From Acidobacteriota bacterium (GTDB lineage Bacteria > Acidobacteriota > Blastocatellia > Pyrinomonadales > Pyrinomonadaceae), in the NCBI GenBank assembly GCA_023391155.1, contig JAEWBM010000057.1, positions 1-55,319 on the forward strand: a stretch of DNA of 55,319 nucleotides. Direction: 5' to 3'. This document shows positions 34,991-43,793 of this stretch, piece by piece (position 1 is the stretch's first letter; each line of letters opens with the position of its first letter). The notes beneath the pieces are model-generated. The model was given only the letters and a program-made list of their open reading frames with translations. It was not told the DNA's origin and did no database searches. A program made the position numbers and the translations under genes.

Positions 34991-36826
34991 TTACAGGACA
35001 GTTTCCTTCAAAACTTCCTCGATCGTCGTAATGCCGTCGCGGATCTTGCACAGGCCTGATTCACGCAGCGTGATCATTCCCGTCTCGATCGCCTTCTTTC
35101 GAAGCTCGATCGCGCTGGCACCGATAATTATCAATTCTCTTAGCTCATCGGTAATTTCCATTACCTCGTAGAGCCCGACCCGGCCCTTGTAGCCGGTGTT
35201 CAAACACGTGTCACAGCCGCGTCCCTTATAGAGCGTTAGGCCCGCGGCCTCCTCCGGCGTGAAACCTGCCTCCACCAGCGCCTCTTTCGGAACGTTCGCC
35301 TCTTCCTTACAGTCTTTGCAGATGCGGCGGATCAGCCGTTGTGCCTGAATGATGTTGACGCTCGTCGCGACCAAAAACGGCTCGATGCCCATATTCACTA
35401 GTCGCGACACCGTCGACGGAGCATCGTTCGTGTGCAGCGTCGAAAGCACAAGGTGGCCCGTCAATGCCGCCTTGATAGCGATCTCCGCCGTTTCAAAGTC
35501 ACGGATCTCACCGACGAGCACGATGTTCGGGTCCTGCCGCAGGAATGAACGCAGGGCCGCGGCAAAGTTAAGCCCGATCTGCTCCTTCATCTGCACCTGG
35601 TTGATGCCCTCGAGGTTAAACTCGACCGGGTCTTCCGCGGTCATAATGTTCGTCTCGGGCGTGTTCAGCGACTGCAGTGCCGAATAGAGCGTGTTCGTCT
35701 TACCCGATCCGGTAGGGCCTGTTACCAGCACCATCCCATAGGGGTTGGCGATATTCCGCTGAAACTTCTCAAGGCTCTCCGGCTCAAAGCCGAGCTTCGA
35801 CATATCGAGCATCAGCTTGTCCTTGTCCAATAGCCGGAGCACGACCTTTTCACCAAAAAGTGTCGGCAGCGTCGAAACGCGGAAATCCAGTTCGCGCGAG
35901 CGGTTATCGATCTTGACCTTGATCTTAATGCGGCCGTCCTGCGGCAAACGCTTCTCTGAGATATCAAGCTTGGCCATGATCTTCAGACGCGAGATCAGCG
36001 GATCGCGCATCTTCATCGGCGGGTTCATCACGTCATAGAGAACGCCGTCGATGCGGAACCTGATCCGGAACAGCTTTTCGTATGGCTCGACGTGTATATC
36101 CGAAGCTCCGCGGCGGAGCGAATCGACCATCAGAACATTGACCAACCGGACAACCGGGGCGTCTTCACTCGCCCGTGCAAGGCTTGCCAGATCGATCTCA
36201 TCGTTCTGCTCGATAACCTCAAGCTCGTCGCCCTCATGCCCGTCGAAATGAAACGTCTCGAGCGAAACATCCAGGTCCGCCGCCGAAAGCCTTTCCTGGC
36301 CGTTGCCGTTGCCGTTCGTCTTCGCTGCAAAGCCGTTCTTGCCGTTTCGCGGCGTCTCAGCTTCGGCAGCGAACGCGGCGTCGAAAATATCGATCTGCGT
36401 CGAACCGGAATAATATTTTCCGATCGACATCTGTATCGATGCCTCCGCCGCGATCACCGGCTCCACGTTCAGGCCCGTCATGAACTTGATGTCGTCCATT
36501 GCGGCGACATTCGTCGGGTCGGCCATCGCCAGCGTCAAGGTCGCACCTGCTTTTGAGACCGGCAGCACTGTGTATTTCAGCGCCACCTCCTGAGAGATCA
36601 GTTTGATAACATCGGTCTCGATATGGAACAGGTCAAGATTTATCGACGGGACGCCATATTGCCGTGAGAGCACGGCTGTGATCACATCGTCCGAGATTAT
36701 GCCGAGCTTGACCAGATTGGTTCCCAACCGGCCGCCGCTCGATTTTTGGTAATCCAACGCCTCTCGCAATTGCTGCGGGGTCACCAGATTTTCGCGGACA
36801 AGAATTTCCCCTAATTTTGCTGACAT
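34991..36826 (-). CDS. pilB: Type IV pilus assembly ATPase PilB
   Basis: 611 residues. An MshEN/T2SSE-N domain (LGEILVRENLVTPQQL onward) is followed by an Asn/Gly-rich linker (about 155-180). Then come the hexameric ATPase core with Walker A GPTGSGKT (370-377), Asp box TAEDPVEF, Walker B NIVLVGEIRD, His box TLHTNDAPSTV and the zinc-binding CKDC/CDTC pair. PilB powers pilus extension. First gene of the pilus operon, with a near-consensus promoter at 36941-36969 and a leader of about 108 bases. Confidence 0.97.
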   Translation of the reverse strand: MSAKLGEILVRENLVTPQQLREALDYQKSSGGRLGTNLVKLGIISDDVITAVLSRQYGVPSINLDLFHIETDVIKLISQEVALKYTVLPVSKAGATLTLAMADPTNVAAMDDIKFMTGLNVEPVIAAEASIQMSIGKYYSGSTQIDIFDAAFAAEAETPRNGKNGFAAKTNGNGNGQERLSAADLDVSLETFHFDGHEGDELEVIEQNDEIDLASLARASEDAPVVRLVNVLMVDSLRRGASDIHVEPYEKLFRIRFRIDGVLYDVMNPPMKMRDPLISRLKIMAKLDISEKRLPQDGRIKIKVKIDNRSRELDFRVSTLPTLFGEKVVLRLLDKDKLMLDMSKLGFEPESLEKFQRNIANPYGMVLVTGPTGSGKTNTLYSALQSLNTPETNIMTAEDPVEFNLEGINQVQMKEQIGLNFAAALRSFLRQDPNIVLVGEIRDFETAEIAIKAALTGHLVLSTLHTNDAPSTVSRLVNMGIEPFLVATSVNIIQAQRLIRRICKDCKEEANVPKEALVEAGFTPEEAAGLTLYKGRGCDTCLNTGYKGRVGLYEVMEITDELRELIIIGASAIELRKKAIETGMITLRESGLCKIRDGITTIEEVLKETVL

Positions 36827-36940
36827 CGAGTTTTTGAAAGGTTTCCTTGAAACGCCTCGCGGGATGAGGAAAGGAAGTGTGGCCTAGAGTTTCACGTGAA
36901 GAGGTGAACAATCAACGATGATAAACACCGTTGAAGATTT

Positions 36941-36969
36941 ATAATACGTTTTATGCGGGTATGTGTCAA
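36941..36969 (-). promoter_or_regulatory. Sigma-70 promoter of the pil operon
   Basis: -35 TTGACA (36964-36969, perfect), 17-bp spacer, -10 TATTAT (36941-36946). The start would be near 36934, about 108 bases upstream of pilB. A strong hairpin lies immediately upstream (36972-36994). Confidence 0.8.
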
Positions 36970-36971
36970 GA

Positions 36972-36994
36972 GCTTTTCTTTTTGAAAGAAAAGC
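36972..36994 (-). terminator. AT-rich hairpin after the DUF389 gene, beside the pilB promoter
   Basis: A perfect 10-bp stem GCTTTTCTTT/AAAGAAAAGC with a 3-base loop, just after the DUF389 stop and touching the -35 of pilB. A second palindrome, CCGTCAC-T-GTGACGG (36994-37008), overlaps the DUF389 stop codon. Probably ends antiporter-DUF389 transcription, although no long U-tract follows. Confidence 0.55.
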
Positions 36995-36996
36995 CG

Positions 36997-38385
36997 TCAC
37001 TGTGACGGGTCCGGGGTCGGTTGGTCGGCTTCATCGGCCACCTCTGTGGTCTCACCTGGCCAGGCAGCGGCCGTCAACCTGATCAGGTCCCGACGGATCT
37101 CATTCTTCTGGGAATCGGTGGTCTCGGGTTGGAATCTCACAAGCAGCCGACGGGGCGCGCGTTCCTGGTTCGGTTCGATACCCGCCTCATCCCATCTCGC
37201 CTCGGAAATGGTCGGAAAGAGCGTCTTTACCCGGCGAAGAAAGATCAGTTCCGGATCATACTTTTCATTCATCGCCTGTAGCTCGTCCCGGAGGGCCGCA
37301 AGCTCACGGTCCCGCTCCTGCTCGATCTCACTTATCAGCCGAATGCTGTCCGCGACGGTCGTCTCTACGTTGGTCGCGACCTTGCGAAATTCATCCGGCG
37401 ACATGTTCATCTGCACCAGGCGGAGCTGTAGATGCCCGATGCTGTACGAGCCCATCGCCGTTCGGAGTTCCGCCTCCTGTTCCGGGGTGACGGCCGTCCC
37501 GACGAGATATACTTTTAGCGAGCCGCCATCTTCCCCGGGCAGGACGTCCCAGCGGATCGGCTGCCGCTCATCTCGCCGGATCTCGTTGTTGACAAAATTC
37601 CGAACCCCTCGGTCAAACTGCGCCTTTTGAATGACGTTGTAAAAGATATATGCGCTCGGGGCCGTTATAAGGACGGCGAACGCCACCATTCCCCACTTTA
37701 AACGCGACTCGCTCTCTTCATCCGGACGCGCGCATTTCGGGAACCGGAGCATCAAGGCGATCAGGTAGGTCGCCATCGCGATAAAGAAAGCGTTAATAAA
37801 GTAGAGATAGATCGCGCCCAGAAATACCGTCGAATCCCCATTTGCCACCCCAAATCCCGCCGTGCAGATCGGCGGCATCAGGGCCGTGGCGATCGCCACT
37901 CCCGGTATCGCGCTCGTCTTCTCCTTCCGCGAACCCGCGACGATCCCGGCGATCCCGCCGAAAAAAGCAACTCCGACATCCAGCAAAGTGGGAACGGTTC
38001 GGGCCTCGAGCTGCTCAGTGAGCGAGCCTAGCGGTGTCGCAGCGAAATAGAGCGTACTGACAGCCATTGAAATAAAGGTGGCCCGCCCCAGGTTACCCAA
38101 GGAACTCTTTAGAAGCGCCCGCTCCATTATCGCCACGCCGAGGCCGACACCCAGGATCGGCGACATAAGCGGCGAAATGAGCATCGCTCCTATTATTACT
38201 GCGGTCGAGTTTAGATCAAGCCCGATAGAGGCAAGGATCGAGGAGCAGACGAGCAGCCATATATTCGCTCCTCGCAGCGCGACATTTGTTCGGATATCCT
38301 CGATCGTGCCTTGAACATCCGTCCCGCCCCGAAGCGAGATCGCCATGCGGAGAAACCGAAGCCATTTGCTGTCGCCTTCCGGCAT
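36997..38385 (-). CDS. DUF389 membrane protein
   Basis: 462 residues. The N-terminal half is the DUF389 membrane domain with about six helices, including AVIIGAMLISPLMSPILGVGLG and GVAIATALMPPICTAGFG, both family signatures. The C-terminal half (about 240-462) is a soluble region with coiled-coil character (SEIEQERDRELAALRDEL). No activity has been established for the family. Starts one base after the end of the CPA2 antiporter gene and is surely co-transcribed with it. Confidence 0.88.
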   Translation of the reverse strand: MPEGDSKWLRFLRMAISLRGGTDVQGTIEDIRTNVALRGANIWLLVCSSILASIGLDLNSTAVIIGAMLISPLMSPILGVGLGVAIMERALLKSSLGNLGRATFISMAVSTLYFAATPLGSLTEQLEARTVPTLLDVGVAFFGGIAGIVAGSRKEKTSAIPGVAIATALMPPICTAGFGVANGDSTVFLGAIYLYFINAFFIAMATYLIALMLRFPKCARPDEESESRLKWGMVAFAVLITAPSAYIFYNVIQKAQFDRGVRNFVNNEIRRDERQPIRWDVLPGEDGGSLKVYLVGTAVTPEQEAELRTAMGSYSIGHLQLRLVQMNMSPDEFRKVATNVETTVADSIRLISEIEQERDRELAALRDELQAMNEKYDPELIFLRRVKTLFPTISEARWDEAGIEPNQERAPRRLLVRFQPETTDSQKNEIRRDLIRLTAAAWPGETTEVADEADQPTPDPSQ

Positions 38386-38386
38386 A

Positions 38387-39628
38387 CTATCCTATGCGGG
38401 TGTATTCGTCTGAAACGTCGCGCTGAATGATCGGGTCGGGCACGCCGTCATTGTCCCGGTCCTCTGCATAAAAATATTTGATCAGCGGCGGTGCTATAAG
38501 CGTCGTCGCCACGGCCATAAAAAGTACAGCGGCAAAGAACGATTCGCTGATAACGGCCAGCCCAAGCCCGATCTGTGCAACGACGATGCCCACCTCGCCG
38601 CGTGGTATCATTCCGACGCCGACCTGGGCCATTTCCCTCTTGCTCATCCCCCAGGCTCCCAGCCCGCACCCGATGAATTTCGTGATCACCGCAAGAACGG
38701 TAATGGCGACGGCCAGCATTATGCCGTCCCATTCCCTGAACACCGCCAGATTAAGCTGCATTCCGATATTCACCAGAAAGAACGGCACCAGAAACTCGGT
38801 CACGCCCGAGGTAAGCTTGTGCATGCCGTGATTTTCTTCGGTCGGTTCGGCCAAGGCCATCCCCGCGAGAAATGCCCCGATGATGGCGGCGACACCGACA
38901 TAGATCGATGCTACCGAAAGCCCGAGACAGAGGATCAATCCGGTGTTGAAAAATGGCTTGTCGAGCCGGAGCTTGGCCACCTTCGGCGCAAGCCTCTTCA
39001 TTACGCCGGTCCCGAGCGTCGCCACAAGTGCTGTAAAACCGATGGCGAGGCCCGCAGTTTTAGCAAGTTCGACATAATTTACGGCACCGGTACTTAGAGC
39101 CGAGACGACGGACAAAATTATCAGCCCCAGAATGTCATCGATAACGGCCGCACCCAGGATGATCCGCGATGTCTCACGGTCGAGCAGCCCCATCGATCCC
39201 AGCACGCGAGCGGTGATCCCGACCGATGTCGCGACCAGTGCCGCTCCGATGAACATCGCCTCGACAAATGACCCGTCCCACCACATCGCGATCGTGTAAC
39301 CCGCGATAAAAGGCAGTATCACGCCGAACACCCCAACCATGACGGCTCTTCGGCCCACGCGGAGTATCGCGAGGGGTTTGGTCTCAAGCCCCACCATGAA
39401 CAAGAGGAATATGACGCCGATCTCCGCAACGATCCCGATGATCTCTGACGGCGCTACCCAGCCGAGAACGCTGGGGCCGATCATCACGCCTGCCAGAATC
39501 TCGCCGACCACCGCGGGCTGACGCAATCGTTCAAATACCTCTGCCCCGATCTTGGCAGCGGCAAGCATTATAAAGAGGGCCAGCAGTACCTGAGTGTGTT
39601 CGGTCGCTGCTGCAAATAAGACGGGCAT
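38387..39628 (-). CDS. CPA2-family cation:proton antiporter
   Basis: 413 residues, about 12 hydrophobic helices. Signatures: ERLRQPAVVGEILAGVMIGPSVLG at the start, EIGVIFLLFMVGLE, GAAVIDDILGLIILS with the conserved DD pair in the ion site, and PRGEVGIVVAQIG. It exchanges Na+ or K+ for protons; no regulatory RCK/TrkA-N domain is attached. GGGAG precedes the ATG. It leads a two-gene operon with the DUF389 gene. Confidence 0.93.
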   Translation of the reverse strand: MPVLFAAATEHTQVLLALFIMLAAAKIGAEVFERLRQPAVVGEILAGVMIGPSVLGWVAPSEIIGIVAEIGVIFLLFMVGLETKPLAILRVGRRAVMVGVFGVILPFIAGYTIAMWWDGSFVEAMFIGAALVATSVGITARVLGSMGLLDRETSRIILGAAVIDDILGLIILSVVSALSTGAVNYVELAKTAGLAIGFTALVATLGTGVMKRLAPKVAKLRLDKPFFNTGLILCLGLSVASIYVGVAAIIGAFLAGMALAEPTEENHGMHKLTSGVTEFLVPFFLVNIGMQLNLAVFREWDGIMLAVAITVLAVITKFIGCGLGAWGMSKREMAQVGVGMIPRGEVGIVVAQIGLGLAVISESFFAAVLFMAVATTLIAPPLIKYFYAEDRDNDGVPDPIIQRDVSDEYTRIG

Positions 39629-39664
39629 GTATGTCTCCCAGAGTTACTAAATCGACAATCTGTA

Positions 39665-39692
39665 ATTCTACCAACGGCGCAGAAACGGGCAA
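39665..39692 (-). promoter_or_regulatory. Possible promoter of the antiporter-DUF389 operon
   Basis: TTGCCC (39687-39692), 16-bp spacer, -10 TAGAAT (39665-39670). Leader of about 30 bases. A moderate match to sigma-70 promoters. Confidence 0.35.
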
Positions 39693-39725
39693 AACCATAC
39701 GCCGCCCCCGTGCATCAAAACTTAC

Positions 39726-39753
39726 TTGATTTTTTCGTGCCTTAAACTATAAT
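39726..39753 (+). promoter_or_regulatory. Sigma-70 promoter of the tRNA gene
   Basis: -35 TTGATT (39726-39731), 16-bp spacer, perfect -10 TATAAT (39748-39753). The transcript would start a few bases before the tRNA 5' end. Confidence 0.75.
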
Positions 39754-39764
39754 CAAAGGTTCGT

Positions 39765-39841
39765 GGCTGGGTAGCTCAGCTGGTTAGAGCGCGGGATTCA
39801 TAACCCCGAGGTCGGGAGTTCAAGTCTCCCCCCCGCCACCA
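39765..39841 (+). tRNA. tRNA with CAT anticodon (elongator Met or Ile2)
   Basis: 77 nt with an encoded CCA. D arm GCTC/GAGC, anticodon CAT at 39799-39801 in the loop TTCATAA, variable loop AGGTC, T arm GGGAG/CTCCC with loop TTCAAGT. The acceptor GGCTGGG pairs with CCCCGCC except for a U-C mismatch at 4:69; the anticodon stem ends in A31-C39. The D-loop and G1-C72 pair argue against the initiator. Whether it reads AUG or (after lysidine modification) AUA cannot be decided by eye. Confidence 0.93.
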
Positions 39842-39856
39842 TCTCAAACGTTAGAG

Positions 39857-39887
39857 AGCGGTCCATATTTGGGCCGCTTTTCGTTTT
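39857..39887 (+). terminator. Rho-independent terminator after the tRNA
   Basis: Stem AGCGGTCC/GGGCCGCT (one G-T wobble), 6-base loop, followed by TTTTCGTTTTT. It lies 15 bases after the tRNA CCA end and 25 bases before the VIT1-like gene. Confidence 0.85.
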
Positions 39888-39912
39888 TGCTCCACTCGCT
39901 TATCATTCAACA

Positions 39913-40638
39913 ATGCCGCCACTTGAACACAGCCACTCTCGCGAGGCGATCGCCGAGCGGATCGGTTCCGTGAGGCACAATTACGTGCGCGACTGGATCT
40001 ATGGCGGCGTCGATGGTGCGGTTACGACCTTTGCGGTCGTCTCGGGCGTAGCGGGGGCCGAACTTTCCGCGTCGATCGTCCTCATCCTCGGATTCGCAAA
40101 TCTCGCCGCCGACGGCTTTTCAATGGCGGCAAGCAACTTCCTAGGAACGCGCGCAGAGATCGACGACCAGAAACGCCTCGCCGCGATCGAATATAAACAT
40201 ATCGAGGAAGCACCCGAAGGAGAACGCGAAGAGATCCGGCAGATCTACCGTGAGAAAGGCTTCGAGGGCGAGGAACTTGAAAAGGCCGTGGAACTTATCA
40301 CCTCCGACAAGGACCGGTGGGTACAGACGATGCTTGTCGAGGAGTACGGCTTGCCTGCCGAGGTCCGCTCGCCCTGGCTGGCCGCCGGGAGCACCTTCAG
40401 TGCCTTCATCATCTGCGGGCTCGTGCCGCTTGTCCCCTATCTCATCGGCTGGGATTCGTCATTCCTCGTCGCATGCATCATGACCGGGGTAACGTTCTTC
40501 CTGATCGGTTCGTTCAAGAGTATTTGGTCCACCCACTCCTGGCTTCGCTCCGCCCTCGAGACCCTCTTCATCGGCGCCCTCGCCGCCGGCCTGGCATACG
40601 GAATAGGCGTCTTGCTTAAGGACATCGCCGGGGTTTAA
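39913..40638 (+). CDS. VIT1/CCC1-family metal transporter
   Basis: 241 residues. WIYGGVDGAVTTFAVVSGVAGAELS and the ADGFSMAASNFLG helix are the signature of VIT1/CCC1 iron/manganese transporters. A cytoplasmic Glu-rich metal-binding loop (about residues 85-140, with EEAPEGEREEI) and three C-terminal helices follow. In eukaryotes these load Fe2+ or Mn2+ into vacuoles; bacterial members probably export metal. The stop interlocks with that of the convergent VWA gene (shared TTAA). Confidence 0.92.
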   Translation: MPPLEHSHSREAIAERIGSVRHNYVRDWIYGGVDGAVTTFAVVSGVAGAELSASIVLILGFANLAADGFSMAASNFLGTRAEIDDQKRLAAIEYKHIEEAPEGEREEIRQIYREKGFEGEELEKAVELITSDKDRWVQTMLVEEYGLPAEVRSPWLAAGSTFSAFIICGLVPLVPYLIGWDSSFLVACIMTGVTFFLIGSFKSIWSTHSWLRSALETLFIGALAAGLAYGIGVLLKDIAGV

Positions 40639-43600
40639 CTCGTCAATCTCCTGTAAATATTCGGCATTCGTTCCGGCAGTGTCATCACATCGTCGATGAT
40701 CGTGTAACCCACATCGCCGTAGAGGTCGCGGAGTTCCGCCTCCGATTCGCGGTCGATGGTTATGCAGAACGGTGTGATGCCGTGCGTTTTCGCCTCCATC
40801 AGCGCCTCGCGGACGTCCTCGCGGGCATATCGGGCGTCACCATAATCGTGGTCATACGGCCGCCCGTCGGTTAGTATGATCAGCAGCTTTGTCCGGTTCT
40901 CTTGTCTCAATAGCTTATATGCAGCATGGCGTATCGCCGCACCGAGCCGGGTGTTGTTCTGAAACGTGATCCCGCCGATCCGCCGCTCCGTCTCTTCGGA
41001 ATACTTCTCGTCAAAATCCTTGACCACGTAAAACTTCACATTCCGCCGGCCCTCGCTGGTAAAGCCGTTGATCGAGTAAACGTCGCCAACGGCCTCCAGA
41101 GCCTCGCTCATCAGCACCAACCCCTCTTTCTCGATCTCGATGATACGGCGGCCCGGATATGTGTACGGCTGCAGCGGGTTCCTTGTGATCGTCCGAGCCG
41201 TCGATGACGACTGGTCCAGCAAAAGCGATACCGCCACATCCCGCTGCTTCCTCAGCCGTTTCGTGTAAATATTCTCGGACTGACGACCGTCCGCCCTTCG
41301 GTCGATCACGAGATCGACCAATGCGTTCAGGTCGTAATCTTCACCATCAATCTCGCGGTTTATCTTCGTCAGATTCTCCGGTTTCATCAACTGAAACTGG
41401 TGCCTGATCGATGAAATGACCCCGCGATACCGCGATCTTGCAAGCTCGACAAAATTGCGGTCGCCTTTTCGCACGCGCTTCTCTATAACGCGGCTCCAAC
41501 CCACTCGATAGTCGTTCAGCTCGCGGTCCCACTCATCATATGCGAACGCCTCATCCCCCGCCTCAAGCGGCTGTTCGGGCATCTCATTGTGCGACCACGC
41601 TTCGCTTCCCTGCAGGTCGTCAGGCTCTGCCTCATCTTCCTCAGCGTTCCATGCATTGAACAGGTCCCGTAGGTCCTGGATCGTCTGCGGCCGCTCCTCG
41701 TGTTTTACTTTTTCCTCGGTCAGCCCCTCTTCGCTGTGCTTGTCGTCATAGGCGAACTCGCTCTTTTCCTCTTCCGATTCGGCATCCGTTTCCTGCGTCT
41801 GTTCAGGCGTAATGTTCTGAAAAAGGTTATAGACGCGGCTCGTCGCAAACAGCGAATCCGCGACCGTTGCCTCCTTCATCCGCAGATATTCGTCCACCAC
41901 CGTTTCGATCTCCGCAACGATCTGCCCATAAAAGCTCCTCGCATCATCCGTCGCCCCGCCGCACAGCGTGATCTGGAAAAGCAGCTCAAACGGCACCTGG
42001 TGATACGGCACATCGAAGATGAAAGGCCGGTTTCTCTGCAGGAATTCCTGCATCAGGTCCAGGTCTTTTCGCAATCCGCGATAGCTTTGCCGCAGCCGGC
42101 TGTCGATCCGGGCGTTCTCCATTGTCGTGAAGATCTTCCGGGCAAGCCGCGGTTCGGGAAACAATTCAATTACCGCCCGATAGTCCGAGCCCTTCGGCAT
42201 TTTCTTTCGCCGCTTGCGGATCTCCTCACGAAGTTCCGCATCCGAAAGCGCCCTCTCGCCCTTCTGCACGTCTTCGATATAACCCGCCAGCGAAAATGCG
42301 TCGATCTGCTCAGCCGTCGCCGAATAAAGGTCGGAAAGATCCGTGAAAGCAGCCCGAAGCTGCGGGGTATCCTTGTCAAACGTGCCGAATTCGATCTGCC
42401 CCGCACCATAAGCCGCCAGCACCTTATAGAGACGAAAGTCCATCTCCTCGGTGTCGAACTCCGCGATCGCGCTCGGCAAATACACCGTCTTGCCATCTCC
42501 GATCCGCGATTCCTGCGGCATCGCGGTCAGCGGCTCTATCTCGACCTCCCTCCCTGTCAGTGCCTCCACGTAGAGCCTCAACACATGCTGGATCTCCTCC
42601 AGCCTCAGCCCGGTACGTGTCTTTTTGAGCGTGTCGTTCGATTGCCGCGTCTCGAGCGCAAAATAGCTCCGCCGTGCCTTTGCCGACGCACTCTTCATCG
42701 ACGCAAGGCCGATCTCGATCCATTCTTCGAACTGGTCGACCGATACTGTTTCCAGCGCCGGGGCCGCCGAGCGGAACGCGGCCAGAGCACTTTCAGCATC
42801 AGTATCTGCGATCTCGGCGGCAAGGGCCAATATCCGTCGCACAGCTCGCGTCTTGACGCTCCCGTCTTCGGCACCGTCCAGTGTTATCCGCGATACTCGG
42901 TTAAAAAATTTCGGCGAGGCCCGCAAAAATGCGATGAGCACGGCGTTGCCGCCCGACGCGATCTTCGCCAGCACCCCGCACCAGTCGTCAAATACCTCCG
43001 GCATCAGCCGAAGCACCTCACCGCCCGCCCCAACGAAATGAAGCGTTACGCTCCCGCCATGGTCCAATTGGTCAGCCGCACGGTTAGCAAGCGCGACCGC
43101 CCTCTGCCCGTCCAGCCCTTCGAGCGCCGCAGGAAGGCTCGACCACAGGTCCGCCGTCATTCCGCCCGTGCGGTTCGCAAAACTGTGTGCCAGCGAGATA
43201 ACTGCCGCGGCAACCGTTTCCCGCTCATCGCCAAAGCTCTCGATCGCTTTCACCACTGGCAGCGACCGCTTCAAAAGGTCATAACTGTGCTTTGCCGATC
43301 GCCGGGCAATGTCCGATGCCAGCTTTAATATATCGATCAGCAGTTCGCGGCTCTCCACCTCTTCTGCGAGCTGGGGTACCAATTCATAAGTCTCCAGCGC
43401 GATCGAGCTCGACAGCACCAGTTGCCGCGTGCAGATATCGAAAAGCAGTTGTCGGCCCTCTTCTGGCACCGATGAGATCCTTGCGGTCCCACCGGAAAAG
43501 AACTTGCTTCCGGTGTCCGCCTTCCCCATCGCGAGTTTCCGCCCCAATTCGCCCCACCCGCGCAGGTCATCCGCCGACAGCACCTCCGCCGCATCCGGAA

Positions 43601-43757
43601 CCGCCTCGATGAAATCACGGCTCACACGCAGGCTGACTCCCGCCAGGGCCGCACTCGTTTCCATCGCTGCCCGGCGCTTCTCGGCCGTCAGGCGCGAGAG
43701 CCCGGCAGCCAGCCCCGTCAGCGACTGCTTCCGCCCATTTTCGGCTTCGTCCGTCAC
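40635..43757 (-). CDS. Large NorD/CbbO-like VWA-domain protein
   Basis: 1040 residues, GTG start. The C-terminal 195 residues are a von Willebrand A domain with an intact MIDAS: DQSSS (848-852), a threonine in FQNNTR (about 936) and the aspartate in LTDGRP (about 964), preceded by DVAVSLLLDQSSST as in NorD and CbbO activator proteins. The middle (about 655-765) is very acidic (Glu/Asp-rich), and the N-terminal 500 residues form a helical repeat-like region. NorD and CbbO work with MoxR AAA+ ATPases (NorQ, CbbQ) to insert cofactors or reactivate enzymes; no MoxR or target enzyme gene is adjacent. It lies 36 bp downstream of the FHA gene. Confidence 0.85.
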   Translation of the reverse strand: MTDEAENGRKQSLTGLAAGLSRLTAEKRRAAMETSAALAGVSLRVSRDFIEAVPDAAEVLSADDLRGWGELGRKLAMGKADTGSKFFSGGTARISSVPEEGRQLLFDICTRQLVLSSSIALETYELVPQLAEEVESRELLIDILKLASDIARRSAKHSYDLLKRSLPVVKAIESFGDERETVAAAVISLAHSFANRTGGMTADLWSSLPAALEGLDGQRAVALANRAADQLDHGGSVTLHFVGAGGEVLRLMPEVFDDWCGVLAKIASGGNAVLIAFLRASPKFFNRVSRITLDGAEDGSVKTRAVRRILALAAEIADTDAESALAAFRSAAPALETVSVDQFEEWIEIGLASMKSASAKARRSYFALETRQSNDTLKKTRTGLRLEEIQHVLRLYVEALTGREVEIEPLTAMPQESRIGDGKTVYLPSAIAEFDTEEMDFRLYKVLAAYGAGQIEFGTFDKDTPQLRAAFTDLSDLYSATAEQIDAFSLAGYIEDVQKGERALSDAELREEIRKRRKKMPKGSDYRAVIELFPEPRLARKIFTTMENARIDSRLRQSYRGLRKDLDLMQEFLQRNRPFIFDVPYHQVPFELLFQITLCGGATDDARSFYGQIVAEIETVVDEYLRMKEATVADSLFATSRVYNLFQNITPEQTQETDAESEEEKSEFAYDDKHSEEGLTEEKVKHEERPQTIQDLRDLFNAWNAEEDEAEPDDLQGSEAWSHNEMPEQPLEAGDEAFAYDEWDRELNDYRVGWSRVIEKRVRKGDRNFVELARSRYRGVISSIRHQFQLMKPENLTKINREIDGEDYDLNALVDLVIDRRADGRQSENIYTKRLRKQRDVAVSLLLDQSSSTARTITRNPLQPYTYPGRRIIEIEKEGLVLMSEALEAVGDVYSINGFTSEGRRNVKFYVVKDFDEKYSEETERRIGGITFQNNTRLGAAIRHAAYKLLRQENRTKLLIILTDGRPYDHDYGDARYAREDVREALMEAKTHGITPFCITIDRESEAELRDLYGDVGYTIIDDVMTLPERMPNIYRRLTS

Positions 43758-43793
43758 ACTTCGAGTTTAGTTCGCGGTTTGGGTGATATCAAA

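Noticed and set aside
41700..43328. Long plus-strand frame (542 codons) opposite the VWA gene
   Set aside because: Arg/His/Pro-rich with no motif, and lies wholly inside a gene with clear VWA motifs; a codon-composition shadow.
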